64,000 nt of DNA from Antedon mediterranea (Eukaryota > Echinodermata > Crinoidea > Comatulida > Antedonidae): assembly GCF_964355755.1 (NCBI RefSeq), contig NC_092672.1:10352501-10416500 (forward strand), read 5' to 3'. The notes beneath the pieces were generated by a model. That model had not been told where the DNA came from. It saw only the letters and a list, made by a program, of their open reading frames with translations, and did not search any database. Positions 12,156 through 26,800 of this stretch are shown piece after piece. The translations under genes and the position numbers were made by a program. Positions within the stretch are counted from its first letter, which is position 1, and each line of letters starts with the position of its first letter.

Positions 12156-14575
12156 AATTGGCATGTTTCCTTATTAGATGTACGAGTACACTATATTGCT
12201 ATATAGACCTAGTATCAACTGTGTATGTATTTTTACCATTCTTTAAATTAACTTTTAAACTTTTCTACATAGCAATGCTGTTTCCGGTTGATAATAGAAT
12301 GTTAGAACTACTACAATCTATAATATGCACTTTTTAGTTACAAATTTTGGGCAAAACTTATTCCGTTATTCCATACGCCAAAAAGTCTTCTCAATCGATT
12401 GAGGGCGCGCCTTTATTGCTGATGACTTTATTATGGCGTTTGTGGAATTAATTTGATCTGTAGTTATTTGAAGGTAAGTGTTTTAATTTCATAGTTGTAT
12501 TCTTTTTTTATACCAAACTTTATAATAGAAATGCCGGGTACTCCAGTTTGGTAAAGGTGATCATTTTAGGTTAGAGAGATAGACAGCATATTTACAGGTT
12601 TTATTTAGTTGCGGCAATGCTAATCGTAAGACCGTATAAGCTACTTGTGAACGAGGTTTGCCTGAGAAGTAGAGATAGAGTATATATTACATACTGTATG
12701 TTGTATCTTTAAAATTTTCAATTTACCAGGGATAGTGTTACAATCTTCTATTCGTTGTTTTTTCATGGACGATTCGATTGAACTTATTTATTTCATTAGA
12801 AATCCAGAAGTAGATCCTATTAGTAAAATACCATGTACACGTCCTTTGTAGATTGTTGTTTTACAGGTGATATTGGAATGTGTTTTTCTATTGAATTTGA
12901 ACAATAGTGTACACTAGACAAATTATAAGACATTTCTCTGGCTATCCATAGATTGTATGTTTAGTACGGACTCTATAAATTATTATAAAAGATTTTAAAA
13001 AATTTATTTGTTAAGATTGATAATCTTAATATCCACAAAAATATAGACAACGCAAAAAGTAACTCCTTGAGAAAACTTTATTTCCTAATAATATTATCTT
13101 ACATTATTTGATCAAGATAGTGTCAGTCATAAAACCATTGTATCAGTCAATAAGCACTGTAGACGCTATGATATTAATACAAGTAAGACCTATAGTTATG
13201 TTAACTTACATTATGATTACTTTTTTTCTAAAATTTGTTTCGTCATCATTTACATTTCCGTTGCTTATAAATTTCTAATACATTTATGATAATGTATAAT
13301 ATACATAAATTATGTTTTGTTTTTTAATGTCAAATTTAAAATAATGAAATCTAACCTACATACAATATTTATTATTTACATTTACTACGGAAGCACTATA
13401 TTACAATTATTTGTTTTAAGCCTCTCTGAATGTGTAGGCCTACATACACAGTGATGCTATAAATGCGGATGTTAATGCTATAACTGTTGTGGATGATTAG
13501 GCCTACAATGATGAAAACCTCTAATAACGAACCAATGGTACAATATATCACTATATATTACACAGAATGTAGAATGTTAAAAATACAAATAAGGAAGTAG
13601 AGTAAACAAGATATTTCTCAATGATATTTTTTTGTAAAAATTATGACCATATTTTATAAAAAGATTAGTGTTGAAACGATATTTGAATGGAAAAATGTTG
13701 TATATACATAATTTGTACAAACCTCTGTGCAAATCTTTCATACGAAATCAAATGCAAACTACTCTTTGTATGAGATTGACGCTCACAAATACATACGGTT
13801 GAGAAATAGACCTAATTATAGTACAAAAAATAAATTACAAAATAAATACAATAGTTATAAATATTTTTAATAATAACTGAAAATTATACAGTGATAAACT
13901 CACAATAGTAAAGAACTATACATATCTCTCTCATATTTGAAATAAATGTAATGTTAAAACGTGTATATATAATTATGTCATCAGTATATCATGCGTTTAA
14001 ATTAAAATACTGTAAAAATATTAGTTTATCGAATAATTATAAAGTAGTAGAAAATCGATTAGATAAAACGATATTATCAAGTTTACATAAATCTTACATA
14101 AATATTTAACTGTTTTTATTTTAGAAATTGTTTTTAAATTAAGTTAAGCATACAGGCAAGAAATCTCAACAGTTGGCCACCGCGGTCAACATCTTTCCAA
14201 TTACAATCTACACATGAGTTGAGAGTAGACTCTCACACATCATCTTGAATATAAGAATATCAGACTATTTTGAAATGCGATAGACATACACTTCACATAT
14301 TCTACTTCAGTTATGTCATTGTTTCAACAACTAACCACCCCTCAAAATAAAAGTGGAACCATCCAGGCGTACAATTGTAGTTGTAGTCAAATCAAAGAGT
14401 TAAATCTTCGAAACCGTGTCAAAACCTTCATTTATATAATTATATACAGTCGAATTACTTTAATCATTTCTTGTTGTTTACTTTCTAACTAGATCAAAGG
14501 TGACAATAATTAAAACTATTCCAAAAAGAGATCAGATCGTTGATAGTAGGCCTAAGAATGTTTTGGACATCTTTG

Positions 14576-14581
14576 TTTATT
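14576..14581 (-). promoter_or_regulatory. Candidate polyadenylation signal for Wnt4
   Basis: AATAAA on the minus strand about 52 bases after the stop. A second AATAAA at 14625-14630 sits almost against the stop codon and is less likely to be used. Confidence 0.35.
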
Positions 14582-14633
14582 TGGTTCTCTCTAAAGAAAA
14601 TCTCTATTAAATTTTAGCAAAGTCTTTATTTCA

Positions 14634-14808
14634 TCACTTGCATTTGTGAATTTCTATTGTCTTTGTGCACTGTTTGCATTCAACGTAACAACACCAATGA
14701 AATTTACAACTGCAGCGTTCTGTGATGGTTTCTTGGTATGTATCAAAGCCCCTTCCACAACACATGAGATCACAGCCATCCATTGCTTTTGATGTCCTAT
14801 TGCATTCT
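14634..14808 (-). CDS. Wnt4: Wnt4 exon 5 (C-terminal cysteine knot)
   Basis: It encodes [36 protein letters not shown] and the terminal HKCK. Two tandem TGA codons follow (14634-14636 and 14631-14633). This is the Frizzled-contacting finger region. Confidence 0.97.
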
Positions 14809-17800
14809 CTAAAAAAATGAAAAATATTACTTTTTTAATATATCAAGATTAAAAAATATATCAACTAACATAGTTTCGCATTAAGAACAACCTTTGACCT
14901 TGTATAGCTGATTCCATTCAAAGAAACTAGGCTTCCTATTCTCGGGATGTTCCACTTTTTCATTTTCTGGTGTGATGCCCCAGCATGATAACATCACAGT
15001 AGTTTAAAAGTCCAATTACCGTTGACACACATTGGAATGCATCAAGACCACGATCAAGCAATTATTATGGAAAATTTAGTAATAATTTTAACTTTTTAAT
15101 TGAATATAGTGATTGAGAGAGTGGACATAAATCAATTATTTTTAAAATAAGGACCTCCTTAACAAACATTGAATACACATACCTTCCTTTTGTTCCCAAT
15201 GATCCAGTAGAATAATCAGGGTTACAAAAATCTGGAGATGGCACAAGGTAAATCAAATCAGTATGAGTGTACGGTTTAAAATTCTTGTCTGCTGGTCTAA
15301 GATCTTTCCTTTTTTTGTCCCTTACTTCAACTACTTCAGTTGCACCATCGAATTTTTCCTTTAGTTTCTCGCCGACGGAACGGAACGTTGGCATGGCTCT
15401 CCAGCATGTCTTCATCTCGCATGAGCCCGATACTCCATGACATTTGCACTCAGTTCGCATGTTCTCTTCTATTACCTGAAAGCAAATAAAGTATAAAATC
15501 AGTTTAGTACAAAGTTGTTACCTTCGATGAGATGACATAGCGCCCTCTATAACTACACTGTTGTGGCCATAGTTAATAACGATGATGGCGTGTTCTTCCA
15601 CTTGAGGGCGTGATTCGCGTACAGTACCAACATTGGGAATAAGGAGGAAGAGGAAGAGGATTTTAGACTAAACTTTACATTGAAAAAAATGGAATTAAGT
15701 TTACGTTCCTAAAAAGTATTAATACATATTGTCTTATTGTGGTTATACTAAAACAAGATGCTTTTTTGTGACATTCATTATTATATATTATAGTACTTTC
15801 TATCACGATAGCAGCGTGTAGGCTTTAGAATTAGAATTGTCAGAATTAAAGTTTAACAAAACAAAAACGTATCATAAAATATAACAGATATTTTCTTGTA
15901 CATAAGGCTACATACGACCTCTCTAGTAGTTTTGATTCCTAAAAATAGGGTGGCGGTCTACACATATCTTACAATCAGTTCATGATCAACCAATAATTTT
16001 GTCAAGAGAAGCATTCAATTTCTTGGAAACAATTTACCACAACTGTAAATGTTTCTCTTAAAACCGTACAATCAAAGTTTTATTGGACTATGTACTGTTA
16101 TCTTATTTATTTCGTACATTTTTTCTTTTAACGTACGTGATCAATATAATGTAATAGAGGTGTTCAAAGTTTTTGCTCGAATGCTATAAATTTATTTAGG
16201 TGCTTGGTGATTGTTTTGAAATCGTAAATCTAACTTGGTTTTTTCTGCCTTGAGTATAAAATAATACCTATACGGTACGGTACTACTCCTTATACAATAC
16301 GTCTAAAGACCCTTATATGATTATGGAAGTCTAATGTACGGTACTTATTTTATGCGTGGACGTCCAATGCACACTATTGTATCCCTGGCATGTGTATACG
16401 TCTAATATACCCCTTATATGCGTGGACGTCCTATGTACACTACTGTATCCTTGGCATGTGTAGACGTCTACCCCTTTTTTGCGTGGACGTCCAATGTACA
16501 CCACTGTATCCCTGGCATGAGTGGACGTCTAATATACCCCTTATATGCGTGGACGTCCTATGTACACTACTGTATCCTTGGCATGTGTAGACGTCTACCC
16601 CTTTTTTGCGTGGACGTCCAATGTACACCACTGTATCCCTGGCATGAGTGGACGTCTAATATACCCCTTATATGCGTGGACGTCCTATGTACACTACTGT
16701 ATCCTTGGCATGGGTGGACGTCTACCCTTTATATGCGTGGACGTCCAATGTACTCTCTGTATCACTGGAATGTGTGGACGTCTAATATACCCTTATAATA
16801 ATATGTGTGGACGTCCAATGTACACTATTGTATCCCTGGCATGTGTGGACGTCTAATATACCCTTTATATGCGTTGACGTTCATTGTACACTGTATCCCT
16901 GGCATGCGTGGACGTCTAATATACCCCTTATATGCGTGGACGTCCAATGTACACTACTGTGTCCCTGGCATGTGTAATAACTCTTGTATGTGTGGACGTC
17001 TAAGGTACCAATTATATGCGTGAATATATTTATATGTACCCTTTATACGTGTGGACGTCTAATGCATTCCTTGTGTGTGTACATTTTTTATATAGCGCAT
17101 AATGTTGTGAAACGCGCTGAACATTATTACCCCAGTCATTTTTGTTATCAAAGACGTATGGAAACATGATGCAGCTAGTAATCAGCGCAAAGTTGTGTCT
17201 TGTTGTTGCCTATAGTATCCAATATTTTTTTTAAAGGGGGAGGAGGGAATATCATGTATATAAATCAATGCTATTCCTTGGTGGGCCACGATTTGATACT
17301 ACATACGGAAAAGATAATAGTCTCGCCAAAATCTGTCAACACTTTTATATTGTCAATTGCGATAATTGTTATATATGCGTTATTAATCATCTTTCTACAT
17401 GTTTGGTAATTGTAATTGAATTAATAATAGTAAATAAAGTTAACAATATTAACGTGATCTTTTAATTAATGAATTAATTTGGATAATTATATCCACTTTA
17501 GTTATAATACATTTTCAAAATTGAATATAGATAGGCCTAATCTCTTTTTCAACTTATTTTGAGAAAAAAAGTAATATAAACAAAAGTCTTTTAAATGTTC
17601 CTAAAAATAGTAAGTTTTATCATGTAATAGTTAATGATACCATAAAATTATTCATGTAGGCCCCTACAGCCGGGCATTTTATTTTATCAAGATCACTGCA
17701 CTGGTTTACCATATTTTTTATTTGATACAAACTTAAATTAAAAATTGGAGGCTTAATAAAAACACGTAGTGACATTAATGATTGATGAGGCCCAGACTAC

Positions 17801-20800
17801 GGTGCTGACAGACAATATATTAAACTAACTTTGTGGTATTCGCTGATTATATTATTTCTGTATTCGTTTGGGGTAGCCTGTGGCCGCTACATTGATTCTG
17901 GTTCAGCAAACTTTGATATGCAACTTCCTTTTTAGAACGTATCTGTCACTTCTGCAACTGTTTTATCAGTAAGTTTAGCCATAAATTACAGTCCATGTAT
18001 GTATTAATCGTCGTGGTAGGTATATTACTATAGTTCAATATAACATTATTTAATTTTATCCCTCATTTGGCAAATATAAATGTCTTATTACTTATGACTT
18101 CTGTGGTTTGGCATTGATGGGGAAAAGTTGTTTTTTCTTTTGAAAATGTGTTCATCATACAATGTTGCTACAACGAGAGGAAATATCTTATAAGTACTAC
18201 TCAGTGTGTGTCATATTTGTAGATGAATTGAGACTAGATTGTTGTTTATAAATAATATTAGTTAGAAGATGAATTTATTCGTATAATATTGTAACATAAA
18301 AAAAACGTCTCGTACTTCTTTTACATTAAACACTGGGAATACTGTACGCTATACTAGAAGAAACACCGGTGTATCCGGAATTTTTTCTAGACGATGTGAA
18401 AGAGAATTAAAACCTTTCTGGCATTTTAACTTACCCGTCTACCTGCGTCGTTATTATGAATATTCATAAGGTAACGATCAAACTTCATTTTGTTCTTTTT
18501 CTCTCTTGAATCTACAAAAGATTGTGAGAAGACAATTCCGTAGTCTACGTTGTCCGAGCATCCAGACCACGTGAAACCTTCGTCACTGGTGCCGCTTATG
18601 GTTCTGTCGCAGCCGCATTTCAGTAAGCCTCCACTACTGCATGCGCGCGTGACAGAATGCGCAACCGCTGCAGACGATATTGCATGGACAAACGCAGCTT
18701 CACGTGTACCTAAAAGATAACAAAAAAATACATTCTTTAATTAAATTTAAATGGTAATCCTACTCAACAAATAGTGTAACAAGGCCATATACATGGCTGC
18801 AGGGCGTGCTCAAATTTGAGTTAGTTTTTACCGACTGAACAGTCGACCGACCAACTGACCAACCGACCGACATAGTGAGCTGTAGAGACTTGTCCGCAGT
18901 GGCTATCATTTAGTCTAGTTTAGAAAATAGTCTTAAATATATAGGCACAATTGTCTGTTACTTTAAAAGTTTTCTTATGACGAATTATTTTCTAGGAAAA
19001 AAATCGGTTAAATGATTCCTGGGGCTATTATATGACCAATAAGAGTCATCGTGTGCGGTACTGGGGCAAAGACCTGATGAAGTCACCTAAAGTTATCGAG
19101 CCATATCAATTTTGGCATAAATTCACGGATGCAGGATAGTGTTCAAGTAACCATGATATTCAATTATAACGAGCTTTAGAAAACACCAACATTAGGCCTA
19201 ACAATTTATAAAGAATGAATTCGATAATGTCGAAAGTACTGCGGGCAATTTTTATTTATTTTAATCGGGTATAATTCATATCGGTCCTCCAAATCTTTAC
19301 GGAACCCCTAATTAGAGAACAAATAACTTCAGTACCCAACAAATAATAATAATAACTGTAAACAATATCCCCATTGTTATTTTTTTTAACGAGAAAGTGT
19401 CTAAATATTGGTTTCCATTAGGATACAACGCAAGGACATAAGCCGCAACGCAATCTAGTTGACTAATCAAAAGCGATAGAATATTCAAACCGTCGTCGTA
19501 CTTGTAGTTGGTCAATTCGCTTACGTTGGCGGCTTAAGTCATTGCGTTGCGTACAACTGGAAACCAATAATTGTGTGTGTCCTAAAGCGTGGTTCCCACT
19601 AGCGACGCAACGCAAGGACGTAACGCAACGCAAGTGAATTGACCAATAACAAGCGATGGCTTATTCGCTTGTGATTGCTAACTGTCTATAACTTCGCTTG
19701 TCATTGGTCAACGCGCTTACGTTGCGTTTACGTCCTTCCGTTACGTTCTAGTGGGAACCAAGCTTTAAGGAGGGGTCTACTGCATACTGAATGTCAGTTT
19801 CGTGGGTATTATCTATTAAGATTATATAATGAAGTCGTTGTGTTGTGAAAACATTGTTTCATCTATAAAGCTCTGTCTACACTATCAAACTTTATGTGAC
19901 AACATGCGATGTTCCCATATATGGACATGTCATATCACTAGCATATTTGGGCATATCACTACCACATTGGGCATATCACTACCATATTCGGGCGTATCAC
20001 CACCATATTTGGGCACATCATACGTTTTGTCAAACTAGTTTGATATAGTGGCTAGATGCAACCACAATGTCACGTGTGCGTTCGTTGGTTGTCTATCGTA
20101 TATTTTATTTGTGTGTGTTCACGTAAAACACGTTTGTTTTATAAGTCCGTGTTTAAACTGTTACTTCGATACAATTTATCCCAATAGGTCTAATGATTTA
20201 TCGACAACCTTTTCAGACAGTCGTAATATAAAAGTAATATTTAGAAACAATAAAGATAAAAGAAAAGTTTTTGATTAAATATGTTGCACGACACTTGCTT
20301 ACTGGGGCCAGATATATTGTAAACATTTAAAAAGAAAATATTTGAGGAAACCATCAATAAATCAACAATCAGTATAATAATGGATGATTTATTAGGTTGG
20401 CCTGGTATGTGATCACCTTTGATGACGTAATGACTCCTAATGAAATAAACCATATCTTAGTAGTAAGGATTAAAATAGCCACTCTAGGCTGGAGCTGAAA
20501 CACGGACCTTACTGTATATTTTATGATATTTCGAAATTAATTTAAAAGTTGATTGTGAATCCAGACAAGATCGGTGCACTTTTCTCACCAACACTTGGTC
20601 GTCATTCGGTCTGCATATCTGTCAACGTGTGTGAACTTGATCCTAAAGCTAATAATTTAATAAGTGAAACTTATAAAAAGAAATTGGAATGGAATTTTGT
20701 GACCAACATTCGACCTATATGTAACACCATATGATATTTAGTTCACTATTAATATCACTATCTTTTTACTATGTTATAATGAAGGGTATTTTTAAAACGA

Positions 20801-23800
20801 AAAAATAGACATTTAAAAGAAAAAATATAGGCCTACAGTAATATAAATAATCATGCGCGTGTTAAAAAATACGCTCTTTAAAATCAATGTGAGCACAAAT
20901 TTAGGCTACAATGCCTATGTTACGGGTCTGTAGTGAAAGTAATATTTTTTAAAGATCAAGTGTTAATGCATGACAGCTGATACTAAACATCTAGATATTT
21001 ATCGATTACGATACTTCTGGGCCTTGTGAAGAAAATTCAATCAACAGCAATGAAACTATGTAGTGAACGCCCTCAGTAAACCTACCCTGATTTCAGGCGT
21101 TAAAATAGAGACGAGTTTTTGCCACAGACCAGTGTTTACTCTTCAAGAAGAAGATTCGACTTTTGGCACATATGGCGTTTTATACGTATACAATACTTTA
21201 GCTATTAGACATACAGGCTATATACTACTTTACTGCGTAATAGTATAGGAATATCAAACAACAACTTTGCGCCAGTCTCTGTATATAGAGTAGGTACAGT
21301 AGGTGTAGATGTGCATTCACAGTGCTCGTAAATAACACAATTTCCCAGTTGGTAAACCAACAACATACCTTGCGAAATATGTATGCGTAATTTAACTCAT
21401 TCTAAAATTGTTAACGACAAGAAGTGGTATGCAACGTTACGACGACTGGGACAAAAACATAATATAACATTTGGTGAGGTTATCATGGGTTATTAAAACA
21501 GTACAAAACAAGGCCAACAGCCATAAGTCGCGTGCTAAAACGCATAGTGATACCAGACCGACAGACAGACCGACAGACCGACAGACAGACCGACCGACCG
21601 ACATAGTGAACCATAGAGTCGCGTCCACGCAACTAACAAAATACTGAATGCTGAAAACTTCTGAACAAGTAAAAATAATTATAGTAACTTATAACATAGC
21701 TTTGGCCAAGTCTAATGCACACGAAACGAACGCGAAGTGAACCATTCCGATATCGATCCATCCTTTACGTACCACCAACGATATAGCCTCCTAATAAATA
21801 ATTTGAGATAGCCTACAGTATATTCATATTGACTTTATGTGGCAACCATAAATAACATTGAGACCATTAGAAAGTTAATCACAACAAACATGTAATATTG
21901 TCAGTGGAGATGTTTAATGTTACAACATACAAATGTCACAGAATAAATACGACAGCAGTCTCATTTCTGAATATGAAAGTCGTAAATTTTAGTAGACGTA
22001 GATGATTATTGAGCAACGTGGGTAATTATAGAGCAAGTCGTGTATAGTTTGATTTGACTCTCATAGGCCTAATCACATACACATATAGAGTAGCACATTA
22101 CGATTTTTAATCAATCATATCTGATTCTGGGAAGTCTGTCTGATGATGGTGTAATAATCCCCAGGATCTGATGTAATATTTGAATCATCGTCTGTTGTTT
22201 TAACACATAAAAATGAATAAACCTGAATTGACAATTAAAGAACGATTTACATTTCATACGATCAAAATTTCTCGAAATAACTATATTACAGTTACTGTAC
22301 TTTTGTTTAATATACGGTACTAAATAAATAAGTAGACGCAATCATTTTGATTCAGTCTGAAATTTACAATGTTCCAACAATAATGGTTGGATTCACTCAG
22401 AAAAATATATTACACTTAAGCAGTCTATACACTACATATTGATACCAAGAAAATGCAAATCTGTTCATTATATCCCGAGTTATTAGCAAAAGTGTTACCC
22501 CCTACCCCAAAATGTTGTGTTGCATATTTTCCATATGCGGTGTTAAATGACTATTAAGCTGTACAATTGGCATTGCTATCGTGGATTTCTGAAAAGTAGA
22601 CATATTAAGCTTTCCACAAATATATGGTAACATTTGCCACCAATTTGATACCGAAAAAATGTCTGGCCCATGGACTAACTGTAGTGAAAACATCCCTCCA
22701 AATTCTGACATTGTGATCGGTTGGATAATTTACTTTAATTTTTTTATTTTGCAATCTCATTCATTTAAAAACTCTGAACTGAATTTCCGTAAGATTTGTA
22801 TATATTAAATCTCCGAAGCCGAAGCTTTTTTTCCATGAACCTGTAAACACCAGATTGGAGAATTGTAAACTTATTCAAATAAAGATAAGTTCAGCTTGAT
22901 CAACTGCAGATGTTTAGTACTAACGTTTTAAATACATAATATTGTTACTTTTTTAACATGTTGCGATATTTTAGACAAGTAAAGTAATTAATGAGTTGAC
23001 GACGCGATAGGTCACACAAACTATTTGATTGGTCAATTATTTGCGTTGCGTTTTAAGTGGGAACCAAGCTTTAGTCGTTTTTGCGTGGATGAACCAAACG
23101 CTTCATACTCCACTATACGTGATCAGCACGACTGGGATAATAATCCTCCGGTTGATACGTTCTTGTATTATCCTATAGGAAATCATCAGATATACTAATT
23201 GTAAAGCCGTCATAGAAACGTTGATTAAACAACTCAATAAGTTGTTCAGCGGATATTAGACTAAATTAAATGTTCGTGTGAGACCTAAATGGCAGATTTC
23301 AAGGAAAGTTCAGTTTATGATAGTGTTGCCTTTATAGCTGTGAATAACCATAAACAAACACATTAATTATAAGGACGGTAAGGGGCTTAAAACGAGATCC
23401 ACTATACTTATTCGCCACCTCTTGTGGTAATTTCAACTAGAGGCCTAGTAGTAGTATACAATATAGGTGAACTATTTCCATTAAGTCCACTAGTCTTTTA
23501 AGATGTGTTAAATAAAAAGATGTTAAGCTAACTCAAACACTCACTCATGAAACTGTTCATATATTCATTTTCAATATGAGAAATGTATACATAACTATGT
23601 TTACCATCGTTTAGACAAAGTCTACTCTAGAGTGAATTTGAAAAGAGTGATTGTAACTGATTTAGAAAGCATTAAAACAAAATGGCCTATAACTTTCCCA
23701 ACATATTAACAGTATTGCATTTATAACGATAATTACATTCAAGACCGAATTGGGTGTGCCGTCTTTATTTTAAAAAGTTTAAATTTTGTTCCATTTTTTT

Positions 23801-26800
23801 CAGGAAATATCATTTAAAACTATTTTAGTTGAAGGACGAACCGTTGATACACTTTGATAAATATTAAGTTTGATAAACTGTCAGAAAGCTTTCAATATTA
23901 TTGTTTTTACTTTCTTGAATTAGGCTCCCATTGGACATAATTCTTGTTTTCTGTTTGTAAAAGTTGTTTAATATAGGTCTTCGTCTAAACACACAGGAGA
24001 GTGTGGGACATGTAATATAGGGGATTATAATCTATGACATTGTTTTAGTAGATGCGGTAATTCCAAGCCGATCGACTGTAGGCCTACTAAATTTAGGCCT
24101 ACATTAATCAAAACCAAAATATTGTAATAACGTAAATCGGAAGCACGACGATATGGATCTCCCGAACTTACGGTTAAGCTTGGTTCCCACTACACAACCC
24201 AGGACGTAACGCAACGCAAGCGAGTTGACCAATCACAAGCGATGAATTATTCGAACAGTCGCTTGTCATTGGTCAACTCGCATCTACGTCCTCGCGTTGC
24301 GTCCTAGTGAGAACCAAGGTGTATGGTTGTTGCGTCGTTACGTAATTGCAAATTGGTCATCCATCGCGTGGTGATTGTTCAACAACCTGCGGTGCGATTG
24401 CGTCTTGCGTTGCGTCCAAGTTGAAACCATTTTAACATAAATCACTTAAATATGTTAGGGCAATAATTGTCATAACATGTTGTTTGTTTATTATTAATTC
24501 TAAATAACTTTATTCTACAACTTGATATAAAACATGACAGGGATAGTGATGAATTTCATCCGGTGTGAATTATTTCATTTAATTGCAGAAACTGCGGAAC
24601 TCATAACAAAAATGGGTCATATAGGGCTATATGTTTCATTGTAGACCTACAGAATAGTAAATGTGTCATCTATGCTGATCTGTTAAAGAGTTGGTTGCTA
24701 TGGAACGCCAAGAGGGAAATTAAAGTAAAGTTAAATACATGTTAACCAGGTGAAGGTTGTTCATCGCATTGTTAAAACAATTTCCCTGACAGTTTTTACA
24801 GAATCACTGTGATGATATTAATGACAAATAAAGTATTTACGACTTGTTTCTTGTTGAAATTCGTTTACCTAAACAAATGATTCGAATGACAGTTACTATC
24901 ACACATGGCCACTTTCCTTGTCAAATCCTGACTTTTATTGTGGATCACTTTCTCAGTGAGAAGTTTACAGCCTACAATAAAATTGTCTTGGCAATGGTTA
25001 AAACTTTAATAAGATGACAATTAACAACCCAATTCTAGGCTCACTGTCTCTGTACTATAAACTTGTTAAGAGATAATTATCGACATATCCCTCATAACAT
25101 GTCATAATAAAAAACACATTGGTCATGTTCTTTAAATTTATTGTGTTAACATTAATAAATTAATTCCGAATAATTGACTTTTATTCACTAAATTTGGTCA
25201 CTTCTTTTTACATGAAGATATTTCTCAATAACGATTAAACTTAGAACTATGTACAAAGATAAATAACGGTATCCATGGAAAATACTGCACTGTAATTGAT
25301 CAATGGTTTCTTCCCGGGTTCAAATGTCCAAAACGCCGAACCTTTCATTAGAAATTAGTAATTTTAGTAAAGTAGAGAACAGATTCACTGTATAAGCCCA
25401 ATATTGTAGATATAGATTTATAAAATTGTACCATAGACCCAACAAAAACTACAGTTATATATTGCGTTTACTTATTGGATTGCTCGTCGGACGGAATCTA
25501 TAATATTATTTGTTTTTATCTATTTTATTTAATCGAAACCGACAGCGATAATTACCGCCACTAACAGGTTTGATGCAAACAAAGCCAGGACTGTTTAAAG
25601 CACCTTGATTGGTCCTAACATTGATCAAGGGCTTCTCTCGTCAAGTGTCCACCTTGACCAGAGGAAAGGCATTGGCTAATACGTCTGATGCAGATACCAG
25701 ATGCAGGGGTGCAGCCATAAAAGTCAGCAATGCTGATTTCAAATGCCTAATGGGACCCCAGCTCCATATACAGCACCCGATATTCCCAGATGGTCTCCCA
25801 TCCAAGCACTAACCAGACCCAACGTTGCTTAACTTGATCTGACGAGAATCGGTGTTTCAACGTGGTAATATAGTTGGTTATATAGTTCTCAGGTGTTGAT
25901 GTATTGAGTTCTTGGAATCTTGTTGAGTTATTAAACATGCTATGAATTTATCTGCTTCATTGGACCTCTTTCGTGTGTAGGTCATGCGATTTCCTGAGAG
26001 AAATGTGCGATCAACAAGACGCGGTCTGTCATTAACTTTAATGCCTTTAATATTTCTGCTCCTCAACCAAAATAGTCCAAGCATGGACCTAGGAAGGTCT
26101 TATCTATGGTCCGAGTACTGTAGGCCTTGGTACAAACGTTTTACGTATGGATGCCTCTTCGACATCCAATTCAAGATGGAAGCAGCGCGGTGTGTGTTGA
26201 TGACAGAGATAAATGATTTTTTTTATAATAACGGTTAATTTTAGGACGTAATAATTTTGCATTCGTTGCATATAAAATATTTTCCACATACAACATTGCC
26301 TAAAACTAGGCCCTATAATTTGACAGTAGTTGTTATTATAATATAATATTCTATATTATTGCTTCTATAAACTAGGCCTAACTTGTCAATATAATTATAA
26401 ACTTTTCTCCACCCAGTCTGACAGAATTAAATATTAATATCCTTTGATGCATTTTAAGAGCGATACCATGACTCCTTTTATGAGGTTAAAATGACACTTC
26501 CACACCGTGTTCGTTATTTTTAATTAACCTTCAAGTTTATCAAACACGGAAAGTACAGACTTGATTTGATGTACAAGACATTGGGTACTGTCACTAATAC
26601 TTAACACTAATTAAAGTATAAGAAATCAGTTCAATTATCTTTGATAGATAAGGCCCTCTTGTTGTTACAATAACTTGTGCATGTGACCTGTGTCATCGTT
26701 TCCATGAAAACAGCCTTAGAAATTCTCGCTACTCTATATTCAGGAAACTCTGTCACATGGGACACATGTGTGAGCATAATCTCTTTATAATCTTAGCATA

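Larger units (their letters stand above)
10758..14633. other. Intergenic region between convergent M13 and Wnt4 genes
   Basis: AT-rich sequence with no supported exon. It should hold the 3' UTRs of both genes. The only clear structure is the 49-bp tandem duplication at 12058-12155. Confidence 0.6.
15476..18434 (-). other. Wnt4 intron 3 (3 kb) with satellite
   Basis: Apart from the tandem array at 16345-17075 and a SINE fragment at 17085-17203, nothing supported is seen. Confidence 0.8.

Noticed and set aside
16390-16856. Open frames up to 126 codons in several phases.
   Set aside because: They arise from a stop-poor tandem satellite inside a Wnt4 intron.
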